Assembly (NCBI RefSeq): GCF_007995085.1
Contig: NZ_VOQS01000003.1
Span: 1,922,001 to 1,986,000 of the forward strand
Reading direction: 5' to 3'
Source of the DNA: Paraburkholderia azotifigens
GTDB lineage: Bacteria > Pseudomonadota > Gammaproteobacteria > Burkholderiales > Burkholderiaceae
Length of the DNA stretch: 64,000 bases
Below, one piece after another: positions 17,228 to 27,200 of the stretch. The position numbers and the translations under genes are program-made. The notes under the pieces are model-generated. The model ran no database searches, was not told the origin of the DNA, and saw nothing but the letters and a program-made list of their open reading frames with translations. The number at the start of each line of letters is the position of its first letter. Position 1 is the first letter of the stretch.

Positions 17228-18790
17228 ATGCGCGCGAGTGTGTTGTCCGACTGGCTGGCCCAGCGCCTGGACCGCGGCAACGGTCAGCCGATCTACCGGC
17301 AGCTGCATCGGCTGCTGCAGCAGGCGATCCTCACGCGCGAACTCCCCGCGGGCAGCAAGGTGCCGTCGTCGCGGTTGCTGGCCAATGAGCTGGGCATCGC
17401 GCGCAATACGGTCACGCAGGTCTATGAGCAGCTTGCGCTGGAGGGCTATGTGTTGTCCACGACGGGGCGCGGCACGTTCGTCGCCGATACGTCGCCGGAT
17501 GAAATCGTCGGCTCGACGGAAGCGCAAGGCCTATCGGCAACGGATGCCTCGCCTGTGCAGCAGTTGCAGCGGGCGTCGGCGCCGCAGCCGTCGAAGCCGC
17601 TGCTGCAGACACAGCAGCCCGCCGCGCGCGCGCTGTCGCAACGCGGCTTCCGGCTCGTCGCGGGCGCGGGTGTGTCGAAGCGTCAGTGGGGCGCGTTCAT
17701 GCCGGGCGTGCCCGACGTCACGCGTTTTCCGGCGCGCGTCTGGAGCCGGCTGCACAACAAGTACTGGCGGCGTCTGCGGCCCGATCTGCTGACGTATGCG
17801 CCCGGCGGCGGCCTGTCGCTGCTGCGTCACGCGCTGGCTGACTACCTGCGCACGTCGCGCTCGGTGCGTTGCACGCCGGAGCAGATCATCGTCACGACGG
17901 GCATTCACCAGTCCGTCGATCTCGCCGTGCGTCTGCTGTCCGATCCCGGCGACGTGATCTGGACGGAAGACCCGTGCTATTGGGGCGTTCGCAGCGTGAT
18001 GCATGTGTCGGGGCTGAAGTCGCGCCCCATCGCCGTCGACGACGAGGGCATCAACCCGTCGCCCGACGATCTCGCGCATCCGCCGAAGCTGATGCTCGTC
18101 ACGCCGTCGCATCAATATCCGCTCGGCATGGTGATGAGTCTTGCGCGCCGCCGCATGCTGCTCGAATACGCGCGGCAGAACCAGTGCTGGATCATCGAGG
18201 ACGATTACGACAGCGAATACCGTTACGGCAGCCGCCCGCTTGCGTCGCTGCAAGGGCTCGATACGGCGGGGCAGGTGATTTATGTCGGCAGCTTCGGCAA
18301 GACGCTGTTTCCGGGGCTGCGCATCGGTTATCTCGTCGTGCCCGAGGCGCTCGCCGAGAGCTTTGCGACGGCCAGCGCCGAGCTGTATCGCGAAGGGCAG
18401 TTGCTGCAGCAGGCGATGCTCGCGGAGTTCATCGCGGAAGGGCATTTCACGTCGCACATCCGCAAGATGCGCACGTTGTACGGACAGCGTCGTTCCACCT
18501 TGCTCGACGCGGCCGCGCGGCGTTATGGCGACGCGTTGCCCGCCGTGGGCGGCGACGCGGGGCTGCATCTGGTGATGCAATTGCCCGAAGGCACGGACGA
18601 CCGCGCGGTTGCGGCGGCGGCGCTCGAACGCAATATCGTCGTGCGCCCTTTGTCCGGGTATTACGCGGAGCCCTCGCGCGCGCAGTCGGGGCTGCTGATC
18701 GGCTATGCGTGTGTGCCTGACGAAGAGATCGCGCCCGCGTTCGACACGCTCGCCGACGCGATCGATACGACCTTGCCGCTGTTCGCGTGA
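17228..18790 (+). CDS. gabR: MocR-family regulator of GABA use
   Basis: 520 residues. The N-terminal GntR-type winged helix (IYRQLHRLLQQAILTREL, then LLANELGIARNTVTQVYEQL) is joined by a Pro/Gln-rich linker to an aminotransferase-like domain with IIEDDYDSEYRYG and the PLP Lys in VGSFGKTLFPGLRIGY (near residue 358). In GabR, GABA and PLP binding switches on gabT. ATG 17228 with AGGAGCC upstream is the start; the same frame stays open far upstream through the gabT antisense, which is not coding. Divergence from gabT supports the assignment. Confidence 0.9.
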   Translation: MRASVLSDWLAQRLDRGNGQPIYRQLHRLLQQAILTRELPAGSKVPSSRLLANELGIARNTVTQVYEQLALEGYVLSTTGRGTFVADTSPDEIVGSTEAQGLSATDASPVQQLQRASAPQPSKPLLQTQQPAARALSQRGFRLVAGAGVSKRQWGAFMPGVPDVTRFPARVWSRLHNKYWRRLRPDLLTYAPGGGLSLLRHALADYLRTSRSVRCTPEQIIVTTGIHQSVDLAVRLLSDPGDVIWTEDPCYWGVRSVMHVSGLKSRPIAVDDEGINPSPDDLAHPPKLMLVTPSHQYPLGMVMSLARRRMLLEYARQNQCWIIEDDYDSEYRYGSRPLASLQGLDTAGQVIYVGSFGKTLFPGLRIGYLVVPEALAESFATASAELYREGQLLQQAMLAEFIAEGHFTSHIRKMRTLYGQRRSTLLDAAARRYGDALPAVGGDAGLHLVMQLPEGTDDRAVAAAALERNIVVRPLSGYYAEPSRAQSGLLIGYACVPDEEIAPAFDTLADAIDTTLPLFA

Positions 18791-18806
18791 GCGGCGGCCG
18801 GGGTCT

Positions 18807-19643
18807 TTAAAGACGGATCAGAACCGCGCCGAGCGACACCAGCGTGCATGCGAACACGCGGCGCGCCGTGAGCCGTTCGTGCATGAACGAGAAGCCGATC
18901 AGCACGGCGAAGATCGAGCTGAGTTCGCGCAGCGCGGAGACCATTGCGATGGGCAGAAACCGGTAGGCCTCGATGATGAGGCAATACGCGCTCAACGCGA
19001 TCACGCCGGAGAGCATGCCTTTGAACATCGTTTCGCGCGACGTGAAGAGTCCTTTCGCGCCGCCGCGCCAGTGCCACACGAGCAGAAACTGCGGCACATT
19101 CCACAGCAGATAGACCCACATGATGTAGCTGAGGCCGTTGCCCGCGACGCGCGCGCCGATGCCGTCGACGACGGAATATGCGGAGATGAACAGGCCCGTC
19201 AGCAGCGCATAGGGCACGCTTTCGCCGGAAAAGCGCATATCGCGGCGGAACGCGAGCGATACGATGCCGATCGACACGAGCGCGACGCCGGTCGCGGCGA
19301 GCGGCTTTAGCGATTCGTGCGCGAACACGAGCGCGCCGGCGAAGACGAGTAGCGGCGAGAGACCTCGCGCGATGGGGTAGATCTGGCCGAAGTCGCCGCT
19401 GCGATAGGCGCGGATCAGTGCGAGGCAATAGCCGAACTCGAGTACGACGGATGCCGCGATGTAGGGCCAGGCGGCGGGCGCTGGCAGTGGCAGCAGCGTG
19501 ACGCCGATTGCGCTGACGGCGATGTACGGAATGGACATCATGCCGAGCAGCCAGATGCGGTCTTCCGCAAGCCGCAGGAAGGCGTTCCAGCTTGCGTGGA
19601 GCATGGCGGACAGCAGGACCAGAAGGACGACGGAGGATTCCAT
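18807..19643 (-). CDS. EamA/DMT-family transporter
   Basis: 278 residues with about ten hydrophobic segments and two EamA halves, for example LLVLLSAMLHASWNAFLR at the start and LRELSSIFAVLIGFSFMHER near the end; the glutamate-rich end of each half is typical of drug/metabolite transporters. The HASWN motif near the N-terminus is common in this subgroup. The substrate is unknown. It converges on gabR and has no obvious operon partner. Confidence 0.85.
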   Translation of the reverse strand: MESSVVLLVLLSAMLHASWNAFLRLAEDRIWLLGMMSIPYIAVSAIGVTLLPLPAPAAWPYIAASVVLEFGYCLALIRAYRSGDFGQIYPIARGLSPLLVFAGALVFAHESLKPLAATGVALVSIGIVSLAFRRDMRFSGESVPYALLTGLFISAYSVVDGIGARVAGNGLSYIMWVYLLWNVPQFLLVWHWRGGAKGLFTSRETMFKGMLSGVIALSAYCLIIEAYRFLPIAMVSALRELSSIFAVLIGFSFMHERLTARRVFACTLVSLGAVLIRL

Positions 19644-19719
19644 TTGAAGCGCCGCGGGCGCGCGCAAAGACTGTGATTATTACGGAGTTTCGTGGTTTTG
19701 TGTGGAATTTTGTGGTGTT

Positions 19720-19830
19720 TGGTTTTTGTCTGCGACGCAGTCGCCAGTATTGGGGGCCTGGTTTTGCTGACGCTGGTTTTGGCTGGTTTTCGCTGGCATC
19801 CGCGATATCGTGTCGGTGCTTCAGTCGGAA
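19720..19830 (+). repeat. partial copy D of the dispersed repeat
   Basis: GTCTGCGACGCAGTCGCCAG, a GGTTTTG-rich middle and GGCATCCGCGATATCGTGTC match one end of copies A and C. The hairpin core is missing: similarity stops after GTGCTTCA. It lies just upstream of the EamA gene and next to other gene debris. Confidence 0.75.
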
Positions 19831-19881
19831 CTCGTGAAGCACTACGAAGGCGTCGCAACGCGTATGAAGAACGATTGCACG

Positions 19882-20002
19882 CCGATGTCTTGATTGCATG
19901 AAGCTCGCGCGAAGGCCGGTTCGGGTCCAGCCCGAGCGTAGCGGCGATATCACTGCCGCCGACGCCAGCCTTGCGCGCGGCAACAAACGCTTCGCGATCC
20001 AT
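19882..20002 (-). pseudogene. fragment resembling YqaJ-type phage recombinase N-terminus
   Basis: Minus-strand translation from ATG 20002 gives MDREAFVAARKAGVGGSDIA and then ATLGLDPNRPSREL, close to the R..GIGGSDAAAILG motif that opens YqaJ/lambda-exonuclease-like viral recombinases. After about 40 codons the similarity ends in the dispersed repeat, and no nuclease core follows. I read it as a leftover of a prophage or plasmid gene. Confidence 0.45.
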
Positions 20003-20099
20003 TGCGTTTTCTCCCAGACGCCTGTGGTTATGTGCCTGGAGCGCTCGCTACGCGTTGTCGATCGGAAGCGCCTCATCCATCGCGGCGAGCGCTTCCTGA

Positions 20100-20363
20100 A
20101 TCTGGGGGACAATCGTCAAGAAGCGCGCCAGGGAACTGACGAGTCCGGGCGCTATCGCAAGCACGCTGGCGCGCGAGGACATCCCCGCAGAAGATCGCGA
20201 GCCACTCGTCTATGGTCTCGAACAACTGTCGCATCGCTTCGCGATGGACGCGACGATGGAACTGGATGAACTTCAATTCGTTCGCGATTCGGCGCGTGAA
20301 GAACAGGACGTTGAGACGGCATCGATGCCGCTCGGCTTCGCGGGGCTTGCAACCCGTCATTAG
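20100..20363 (+). pseudogene. unidentified gene fragment (C-terminal part)
   Basis: An open stretch of 87 codons follows an in-frame TGA and has no usable start before Met at 20244. The composition is protein-like: LAREDIPAEDREPLVYGLEQ, then LSHRFAMDATMELDELQF, ending GFAGLATRH. It could be the tail of a lost gene. The family is not recognised. Nothing else is seen between 20364 and 20543. Confidence 0.35.
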
Positions 20364-20543
20364 CGTCAGGTCAGGGCCGGTCCCGCGCTCGAGCCGTGAC
20401 AGTGGCGTTTACGCCAGAACGCCACTCCAGCATGTCACGAGGTTTCCCCAACCTGCAAGGACCGGCACAATCATCCTGCACAGTCGGGCGTGCCCCGCCT
20501 AACGGACCGCGCGAAATTCAAAGCCTGTTATCGGCCGGACGTT

Positions 20544-21480
20544 CTACAGTCCGGCTTTCTGTTCTTCCTGGGCAAGGAAGTTGGCCGCAATCCGGTTATA
20601 GCCTTGCGACATCGCATCGCGCGTGTCACCAGCGTTATACAGCCAGCCGTTATGGATCGTCCCGTTGTACTCGACGTAGACGCTTTGGGTGCCGCTCTGC
20701 ATGAGGTAGCGATAGCCGCCTAATGTCTGGATCGTACCGCCCAACCCCGTTTGCAACTGCTCGAGTGATGTCGCGTTTCGGGTCACGGCTGTCGCGTTGA
20801 ACGCAACATGCTGGACGAGTAGGTGCGCGACCTGGGTGTACGTCTGCGCACCAGCGGGCATGGGTGTCGTGTCTGTCCGAAGCAAGGCGGGCAGACCGTT
20901 GCCGACCGATTCTTCGCGGCGGGAAACCTCGTTCGCGGGCATACCCGACACATCCTGCACGGTCAGCGTGATTTCGTAGAGCGGCGTCGACATGCCGCCG
21001 ATCCCCAACTGATAGCCCTGTGCAAGCCGCGCGAAGATGTGCGAATTGCTGCCGATGTCACTCGGAAAGGGATTGTTCGACAGAAACAGTCCTTCCTGCG
21101 TCAGATAGCCCATGTCGACATTGGGCGCGAACGTGCCAAGGAGGCCCGTCGACGACATACTGAAATTCGGATCGGTGTCGCCTGTCACGAAGAAGCGCGT
21201 CATGCCGGTTGAAGTGGGCCGCATGGTTGCTGAACCAGACGGGATGAATCCCTCGAACTCGTAATAGCCCGCGCCGCTGCCATCGAGAAAGACGCTGTCA
21301 AAAAAGCTCGCATTCGTCGACGGGTTCGATGTCCCGTTGCCCGCATTGTTCTGGTTCGCCGATGGGTTGGTCGATGCGCCGGTACTGCTTCCGCCCCCGC
21401 ACGCCGCGAGTCCGGCAATCATGAAAACGGCCGCAACACATGCGCACCATGTCAGTTCTCAGGTTCTTTATCTTCGACAT
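20544..21480 (-). pseudogene. outer-membrane-type lipoprotein with frameshifted signal peptide
   Basis: From 21422 the frame encodes about 292 residues starting MIAGLAACGGGSS, a lipobox with almost no N-region, followed by an Asn/Ser-rich linker and a folded part (FLDGSGAGYYEFEGFIPSG, later LVQHVAFNATAVTRNA). A ribosome site (GGGAGCG) and ATG lie upstream at 21480 in another frame, giving MSKIKNLRTDMVRMC. Removing one base near 21435 joins the two into a textbook lipoprotein signal, MRMC-AAVFMIAGLAAC in outline. So this is either a one-base frameshift or a sequencing error; translation from 21422 alone is also possible. It follows cdiB on the same strand. The family is unknown. A 7-bp stem (20534-20540/20549-20555) overlaps the stop. 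Confidence 0.65.
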
Positions 21481-21533
21481 CTTCGCTCCCTGTTGATGTG
21501 AACCGCGCCGAGGCGGTTCCCTGTATCCGCGCG

Positions 21534-23282
21534 TCAGAACTGCGCGGTCGCCTGCACACCGACCGTTACGCGCGCGGTCGGAAAGCCCGAAGGCTTGTAG
21601 ATCGGCGTCCCCGCGAACAGGTCGTAGGAGAAGCCCGCATATTTCGACGGCACGCTGCCACGAATGCCGATTACTGCGCCCGCGAGTTGTGTCCCGGCGA
21701 GCGCGGCCGTATTCGGGCCGTACACACGCCCGTAGTCGATTCCCGCATATAGCGCCTGGCCTGTCTGCCCAATCGGCCATTGCAGTTCGTTGCGCCAGTA
21801 AAAGCCTTTCTCTGCCGCGAGCATCGTTTCGCCATCGAAGCCGCGCACCGTGTAGCGGCTGCCGATGGTCAGGTCGTCGATGTAGAACAGCGTGTCGTTC
21901 GTGAACTGGCCGTGAACGGTCGTCACGTAGCGGAAGGTTTGCGAGGCGACCGCGAACGGCACTGACAGGTTCGCGTCGAGAACGGCCATGTCATAGCGAT
22001 AGGTCGGTCCCGTGGGATAGGGGTCCGGCGTCGCGCCGAGTCCGCCCATGCCATGACGCCAGGCGAGCGAGCCGTCGAACTGCGCCGCGCCGAAGTAATG
22101 CCTGTCCGTCAGACCCATTTCGAGGAACGTGTTGTTGCGCGCCTGGGTCGGTATATCCGCGCCGTCGATGAAACTCTCGCCGAAGCGTTTCGATAACTGC
22201 ACGTATGCGCCTGCAACATCGGTCTGATTGCGTGACAGCACGCGCGCGAGACGCAGCGCGGCCGTCTGCGAATTACCGCTGGAGACAAACGTCTGGTTCA
22301 CGCCTGCGATGTTCTGATAGTAGGTGTTCGTGTTGCCCGATAGCGTTGCCGTCCAGTAGCCACACGGTATGGAGTACGAACCGTTGAAGCCGTGCGAACC
22401 AAGCGCCTTGTTGCCAAACGACAGATCCTGATTCGCGCCGAGCGCGAGCACGTCGTTCAGGCCGAGCGGATTGTCCAGGCCTACACTGACGTTGCCTTGC
22501 CATTTGCCCGTTGCCTTCGTGCCTGAGTTGTCGACCGATGCGACGAAACTCCAGGGCTTGGCGCGCTTGACCGTAATCACGACATCGCTTTCGCCTGGAG
22601 CTTCGGTCGGCTCGATCTTCATGTCAACGTCCTGGCTCGCGACGCGCTTCATCTGCTCCAGGCCCTGTTCGAGGTCGCGCAGGTTCAGCAGGTCGCCGTC
22701 GCGCGACGGGAACGCGGATTTCCAGGTGCCGCGCGTGTCGGGGGCGGCGAAGCGCAGATGCCGCACGACACCCGGCACGAGCGCGACTTTCAGCGTGCCC
22801 GTCGACAGGTCCTGTTCCGGTAGCAGGGCGCGGGTTGTCACATAGCCGCGCGACAGAACCGTCTGCTGCAATCCCTTCGTGAGTATGTCGAGTCCGGTCT
22901 TGCCGATGCATTCGCCCTTGTAGTGATCGAGCCATTCGCGCGCGAACCAGAACGGGTCGAGCGGCAAATTGGACGCGCCGTGTTTGCGTGCGATATCGGG
23001 TAGTGTCGCCGGTACATCGAGCGCGAACGTGTCAACACGAAAGCACGGCGATTCGACCGGCAGCACCGGGAAGCCTTCGACCTTCGGAGCCGTCGAGCGC
23101 ACGGCGGGTGCGTTGACCTGTTGGGCGCGCTGATGTGCGTCGCGCTGCTGCTGTAGTTGCTGGTTCTGCTCAGCGTTCGCGCGTGCGGCGGCCGCCGTGT
23201 CGGCGGGCGTTTGCTGTGCGTTGGACGCGAGCGATACCAGGGCTGTGAGCGGCAAAGCCGCCAGCCTACTTCTTTTCTTCAT
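21534..23282 (-). CDS. cdiB: two-partner secretion outer-membrane transporter (CdiB/FhaC/ShlB family)
   Basis: 582 residues. A signal peptide ends around SLASNA, followed by a Gln-rich helix, two POTRA domains (about 75-150 and 155-235; SPCFRVDTFALD, then TGTLKVALVPGVVRHLRF) and a 16-strand-type barrel from about 240, containing the conserved lid-loop motif TVRGFDGET and ending in an aromatic residue (VQATAQF), as BamA substrates do. It would secrete the CdiA encoded upstream on the same strand. Placement after the small immunity-like genes matches the A-I-B order of Burkholderia CDI loci. Confidence 0.93.
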   Translation of the reverse strand: MKKRSRLAALPLTALVSLASNAQQTPADTAAAARANAEQNQQLQQQRDAHQRAQQVNAPAVRSTAPKVEGFPVLPVESPCFRVDTFALDVPATLPDIARKHGASNLPLDPFWFAREWLDHYKGECIGKTGLDILTKGLQQTVLSRGYVTTRALLPEQDLSTGTLKVALVPGVVRHLRFAAPDTRGTWKSAFPSRDGDLLNLRDLEQGLEQMKRVASQDVDMKIEPTEAPGESDVVITVKRAKPWSFVASVDNSGTKATGKWQGNVSVGLDNPLGLNDVLALGANQDLSFGNKALGSHGFNGSYSIPCGYWTATLSGNTNTYYQNIAGVNQTFVSSGNSQTAALRLARVLSRNQTDVAGAYVQLSKRFGESFIDGADIPTQARNNTFLEMGLTDRHYFGAAQFDGSLAWRHGMGGLGATPDPYPTGPTYRYDMAVLDANLSVPFAVASQTFRYVTTVHGQFTNDTLFYIDDLTIGSRYTVRGFDGETMLAAEKGFYWRNELQWPIGQTGQALYAGIDYGRVYGPNTAALAGTQLAGAVIGIRGSVPSKYAGFSYDLFAGTPIYKPSGFPTARVTVGVQATAQF

Positions 23283-23304
23283 GTAACTTTGGTCCGTGAC
23301 TCTG

Positions 23305-23652
23305 CTATTTGTTGGCTACGAGATTTACAACTATTCCAACGGCGAAGGCCAAGGTGCCTGCAAGTAGGTTGGCGTTCGCAAAAGCCGACCAACCCGGTTC
23401 GAGAGGGCCGATTGTTCCGTACTTGGTTTGACAGGGCCGTCGCAGCAGGCGTGTTCGAAGCGTCCCAACAAACACGATTCCGCCGAGCGAAGGGAGAAGT
23501 AGGAACGTAGTCCGTTCGGCGCTGATTCCGCGCGGCACGCCGAACGCGTAAACGATCAAGGACAACACTGCCGCGACCACAAGCAAAACGCAGAAAAGAA
23601 CGTGCAACGCTGTTGCGACGGTCGCGACAACCCTATCAATCGAGTGGTTCAT
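23305..23652 (-). CDS. small membrane protein in the CDI operon
   Basis: 115 residues with hydrophobic segments at about 10-38 (ALHVLFCVLLVVAAVLSL), 48-62 and 92-112. No family is recognised. It lies 9 bases after the preceding gene and 22 before cdiB, on the same strand, in a stretch visibly richer in A+T than its neighbours. An immunity or accessory role in the CDI system is inferred from position and membrane nature. Confidence 0.6.
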   Translation of the reverse strand: MNHSIDRVVATVATALHVLFCVLLVVAAVLSLIVYAFGVPRGISAERTTFLLLPSLGGIVFVGTLRTRLLRRPCQTKYGTIGPLEPGWSAFANANLLAGTLAFAVGIVVNLVANK

Positions 23653-23661
23653 TTGTGTCTT

Positions 23662-24069
23662 TCAGAAAGGCCCGATATCAAGGATGCGAATTTGATTGCC
23701 GAAACGAGCCTTCTGGATCGCGACGTCGATATCATCTCCTTCACTAACGCGCTGATATTTCCATGGGGCCGGAGAGTATTGACAAGGACTATTTTCAACA
23801 TCTATTTCGAGTACGTCCTTGTCGGGAACAGTGACATAGGCTTTACCTTGCCATTCGCGATGCTTCGGAATAACAAACTTCCGCTTGACTCGCCCCTTAA
23901 CTCTCAATTTTTCTGTTCCAGCGAACATTGCGATGCGTCGCCCGGCCAGGATCACCACAAGCAATATCAGAAGCTCCACAGCCAAAAGAAGGAATCCAGA
24001 CGCGACGCCTGAGCCTCCGTGGCTAATCATTTCGAACGGGAGTGACGTGATGGATTCGAACGCCCCCAT
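23662..24069 (-). CDS. membrane-anchored protein in the CDI operon
   Basis: 135 residues. One strong hydrophobic helix (GFLLLAVELLILLVVILAG, about 22-42) is followed by a basic stretch and a soluble, beta-rich C-terminal domain (VKRKFVIPKHREWQGKAYV and VTVPDKDVLEIDVE). The ATG at 24069 has GAGG upstream and sits one base after the preceding stop, so the genes are probably translationally coupled; the ATG at 24105 would overlap. A candidate immunity or auxiliary protein; the family is unknown. Confidence 0.6.
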   Translation of the reverse strand: MGAFESITSLPFEMISHGGSGVASGFLLLAVELLILLVVILAGRRIAMFAGTEKLRVKGRVKRKFVIPKHREWQGKAYVTVPDKDVLEIDVENSPCQYSPAPWKYQRVSEGDDIDVAIQKARFGNQIRILDIGPF

Positions 24070-24070
24070 A

Positions 24071-24280
24071 TCAGCCTCTACGTCTGATGTAGGCCACCGT
24101 CGCAAATATCCAAAATACTGCTGCGGCGAGGGTTCCTTGCTTCAATACGAACCATAGGTCATTCATGCCCCATGGCCAACGCCCACCATAAATCAACGTT
24201 ACAAATAGAATCACGAACACTCTGATAAGGGCGACGCCCGCTATTGCAATCACAAATATGCGCGCAAATAGCCTTAGCAA
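24071..24280 (-). CDS. candidate CDI immunity protein (small membrane protein)
   Basis: 69 residues with two membrane helices (about 5-32, FVIAIAGVALIRVFVILFV; about 48-66, GTLAAAVFWIFATVAYI) and a short polar link with GGRWPWGMNDLW. It starts 11 bases after the cdiA stop, exactly where cdiI lies in CDI operons. A membrane immunity protein fits the hydrophobic C-terminal domain of this CdiA, which looks pore-forming rather than nucleolytic. Assignment is by position and character only. Confidence 0.6.
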   Translation of the reverse strand: MLRLFARIFVIAIAGVALIRVFVILFVTLIYGGRWPWGMNDLWFVLKQGTLAAAVFWIFATVAYIRRRG

Positions 24281-24291
24281 CTTGATATGGG

Positions 24292-27200
24292 TTATTTCCC
24301 GAGCCTGCTTCTTGCGTTGTTTATCGCTGCGGCGCTCGTTTCCGAGCCGATAGCGCCGCCGATTGCCGACCCGATGACGGGCACGTAGTTGGGAGCAAAG
24401 AGATTTGTGCCAAATTGCTTGCCAATTGCAGATTGCGCCCCCAAACCAATGCGATATCCGAGTCCCGCTGCAACGGCGTTGACAGCCGCACCCGTTGCGA
24501 CATTATCGTGGTTGCCCGAAATTGCGTTGTTAGTAGCCGTATCGAGCGCGCCTGTCATCGCGTTGATGACGACATTTCCAATGAGTTTGTATTGAGCACC
24601 CGCAGCACCAGCCAGTACCGCATACCCAACATCCACTGGATTGATCGTTCCAGTTTGTATGTATTGCGAAGCCGCGTTCACCGCGCCCGAGATCGCGCCG
24701 ATTCCGGGGGTTGAGGCCCAAGCCCCTGAGCCGAGCGCTCCGTCTATGCCAAAGATTGGTGCACCCGGTATTGCTGCCAGCGCGGGCAGGATAACAGGCG
24801 CCGCTAGTGCTCCAGCTATCGCTAGTCCGACCTTTGGGGTTGCGACGGACCCGGGCAAGGCGCGTTGTTCAGGCGTCAGCGAGCCATCCTTGTTGCCGCC
24901 AAGAAGGGGATTGTTGTATTCAGCAGTCGTAGCCGTGAACAGGTTGCCCGCGTTCTGGCTGATGTATGCGACCGCCACAGCGTTACCGCCAGGACCCTTG
25001 CTCGCCGCTGCATCGACCAGTCGGTAGCCGTTTGCCAGCAGTATGTTTTGCGCTTGGTCCGGCGTGATGTCCTGTCCGGTCTTGTCCTTGTAGAACTGCG
25101 CAAAGTTCTTCGCGTTGTCCTTGGCCCACTGACGTTCGTCAGGATGCAACTGCCGGTTAAAGCGGTCGACGTTGTAGGCGGACGAGCCGCCCGCATCGCC
25201 GCCAACCGCTACGCCTGCGGCCGTTGCCAGTCCATTCGCGACGATGTTGCCAAGCGCCTTGTCCATATCCGCATTGCCGGTCGGACCCGATGCCGCAATC
25301 GAACCGCTCAGTTCGTTAAGCTTGCCCGCAGCAATCGATGCCAGGCCCCCACCGGCCGCGCCTGCAATCACATTTCCGCCGCCGAGACCCGTTACGAGCG
25401 CAGCGCCCGCCGCCTGCATTTCCGCGCGCGCCGTGCCGCCTTCCTTCCATGCGTCAACGCCTGCCTGGTCATGATTGTCCTGTGCTTCCTTCTTTTTCAT
25501 GTCAGCATAGTCACCAATGCGCCGCGAGACCGCTTCACCCGCTGCACTCGCTGCCGCCATCATGTCGGCCTGGTTGTTCAGCAGGTTGTTCACGTCTGGC
25601 ACTTTCGCGACCGTGCCATTGGCGTTCGTCACAGCACGATTCAGGCTCGCCACGTCCTGCGCTTGGTGCTCGCTGTCCGTGACGTTGATCGTGCCCGCGC
25701 TGATGCCGCTTTTCGTGGTCGCGCTGCTGCTGCCGCTATCGTTCTGGCCGAGCATGGGCGCAACCCCGCCCGCGTTCGTGCCCGACGTAGGTCCGTGCGT
25801 CGTGTAGTTCGAACCGCCATCGCCCGTCGTAAAGCCCCCGCCGATGCCGCTCGAATGTGCGTCATAGCTTGAATGGTTCTGCACGTCGCTAAACGTCAGC
25901 GTGCCCGTCGTCAGCGTATTCTTCGACGCGTCCGCATCGCTTGCAATCGTCGCGCCCTTGAGATCCGTATTGCCCTTGACGTTGATGTCGAACCCGCCCG
26001 AACCGGCGTGAATCCCGGCCTGTTCGTTCACGCCCGCATAGTCTCCGCCCGCGCTGCCGCTCGTATGGCTAAAGCTCGCGCTGCCGCCTCCCTGACTGAC
26101 GCTGAATCCGCCGCCCGTGCTGGTCTGGTGCGCGCTGCTCGTCATCGTGTCCTGCACGCTCGCCACGTTCAGATTGCCGCCGATATCGGCCGACACCTGT
26201 TGGCCGTTCACATTCGCGCCAATGATGTTCGTATCGCCGCCCGACACAATGCTGACGCTGTTCGCGCCGTTGACGTGCGTGTTGTTTTGCATCGCCGCGT
26301 CGCTGTTCGCGTCGCCGTGTGCCTTCGCCATCGATGCCGACACGCCGAAGCCCTGCGTACCGTACGACACGCCCACGCTCGCGCTGCTCGACTGGTTCGT
26401 GCTGCGCGTCGTGTCCGTGTCGGTCGTGTTAACGAGATTGATCTGATTCTTCGCTGCGAGCATCACGTCGTTGGCGTTCACGTTCGACCCGGCAATCGTG
26501 AGATTGCCGCTCCCTGGCGTGCCGCTCCCGGTTGCGACAAACGCTGCCGTACCGCCCGCCGTCACGCTCGATCCCTTGTTCGTCGTGCTGTCCTCGTTGA
26601 ACGTGTTCTTGCTGTGGCTGCTGCCATAACTCAGTTCGATCTTCGCGGACATCGGCTGACCGCTGGCGAGTTCTTTCGCTGCGCCGCCCGCCGCGCCAAT
26701 GGCGTCAACCGCGCCACTCGCTGCCGCGATGCCATGCAGCGCCGCCGCGCGGTCGTCCTGGCTGTGGCTCGCGGCGCGCGCCTGGTCAATCGTGTTCGTG
26801 ATCGCATCGAGAACAGGGGCTTTCACCGCGAGCGTAAAGCCGCTCTTGCTGACTTCCTGTGTCTCGTCGTGGTGAGCAGTGTTGACTGCGGAGTCGATGA
26901 TGACGTTCGCGCCCGTGCCCGTCACGTTCTGCGCCGCGATGATGTCGCTGCCCGTGACGTGAAGGTCCACGCCCGCAGCCAGATACACACTGCCGTCCGT
27001 GCTGCCGATCAGACTTCCGTTGTTCGTCACCGACCTGTCGTGCGTGGTGTCCTTCGTGTCGACCGTGCCGTAGGAAATCCCGATGCCGCCCGAACTGCCG
27101 AGGCCACTCTTGACGGTCTGGTGGAAGTGGCTCGAATCGCTCGTATCCTGCGACGTGTTGACGCTCAGGTTGTTCGCTGCCGCAAGCGTGACATCGTTCG

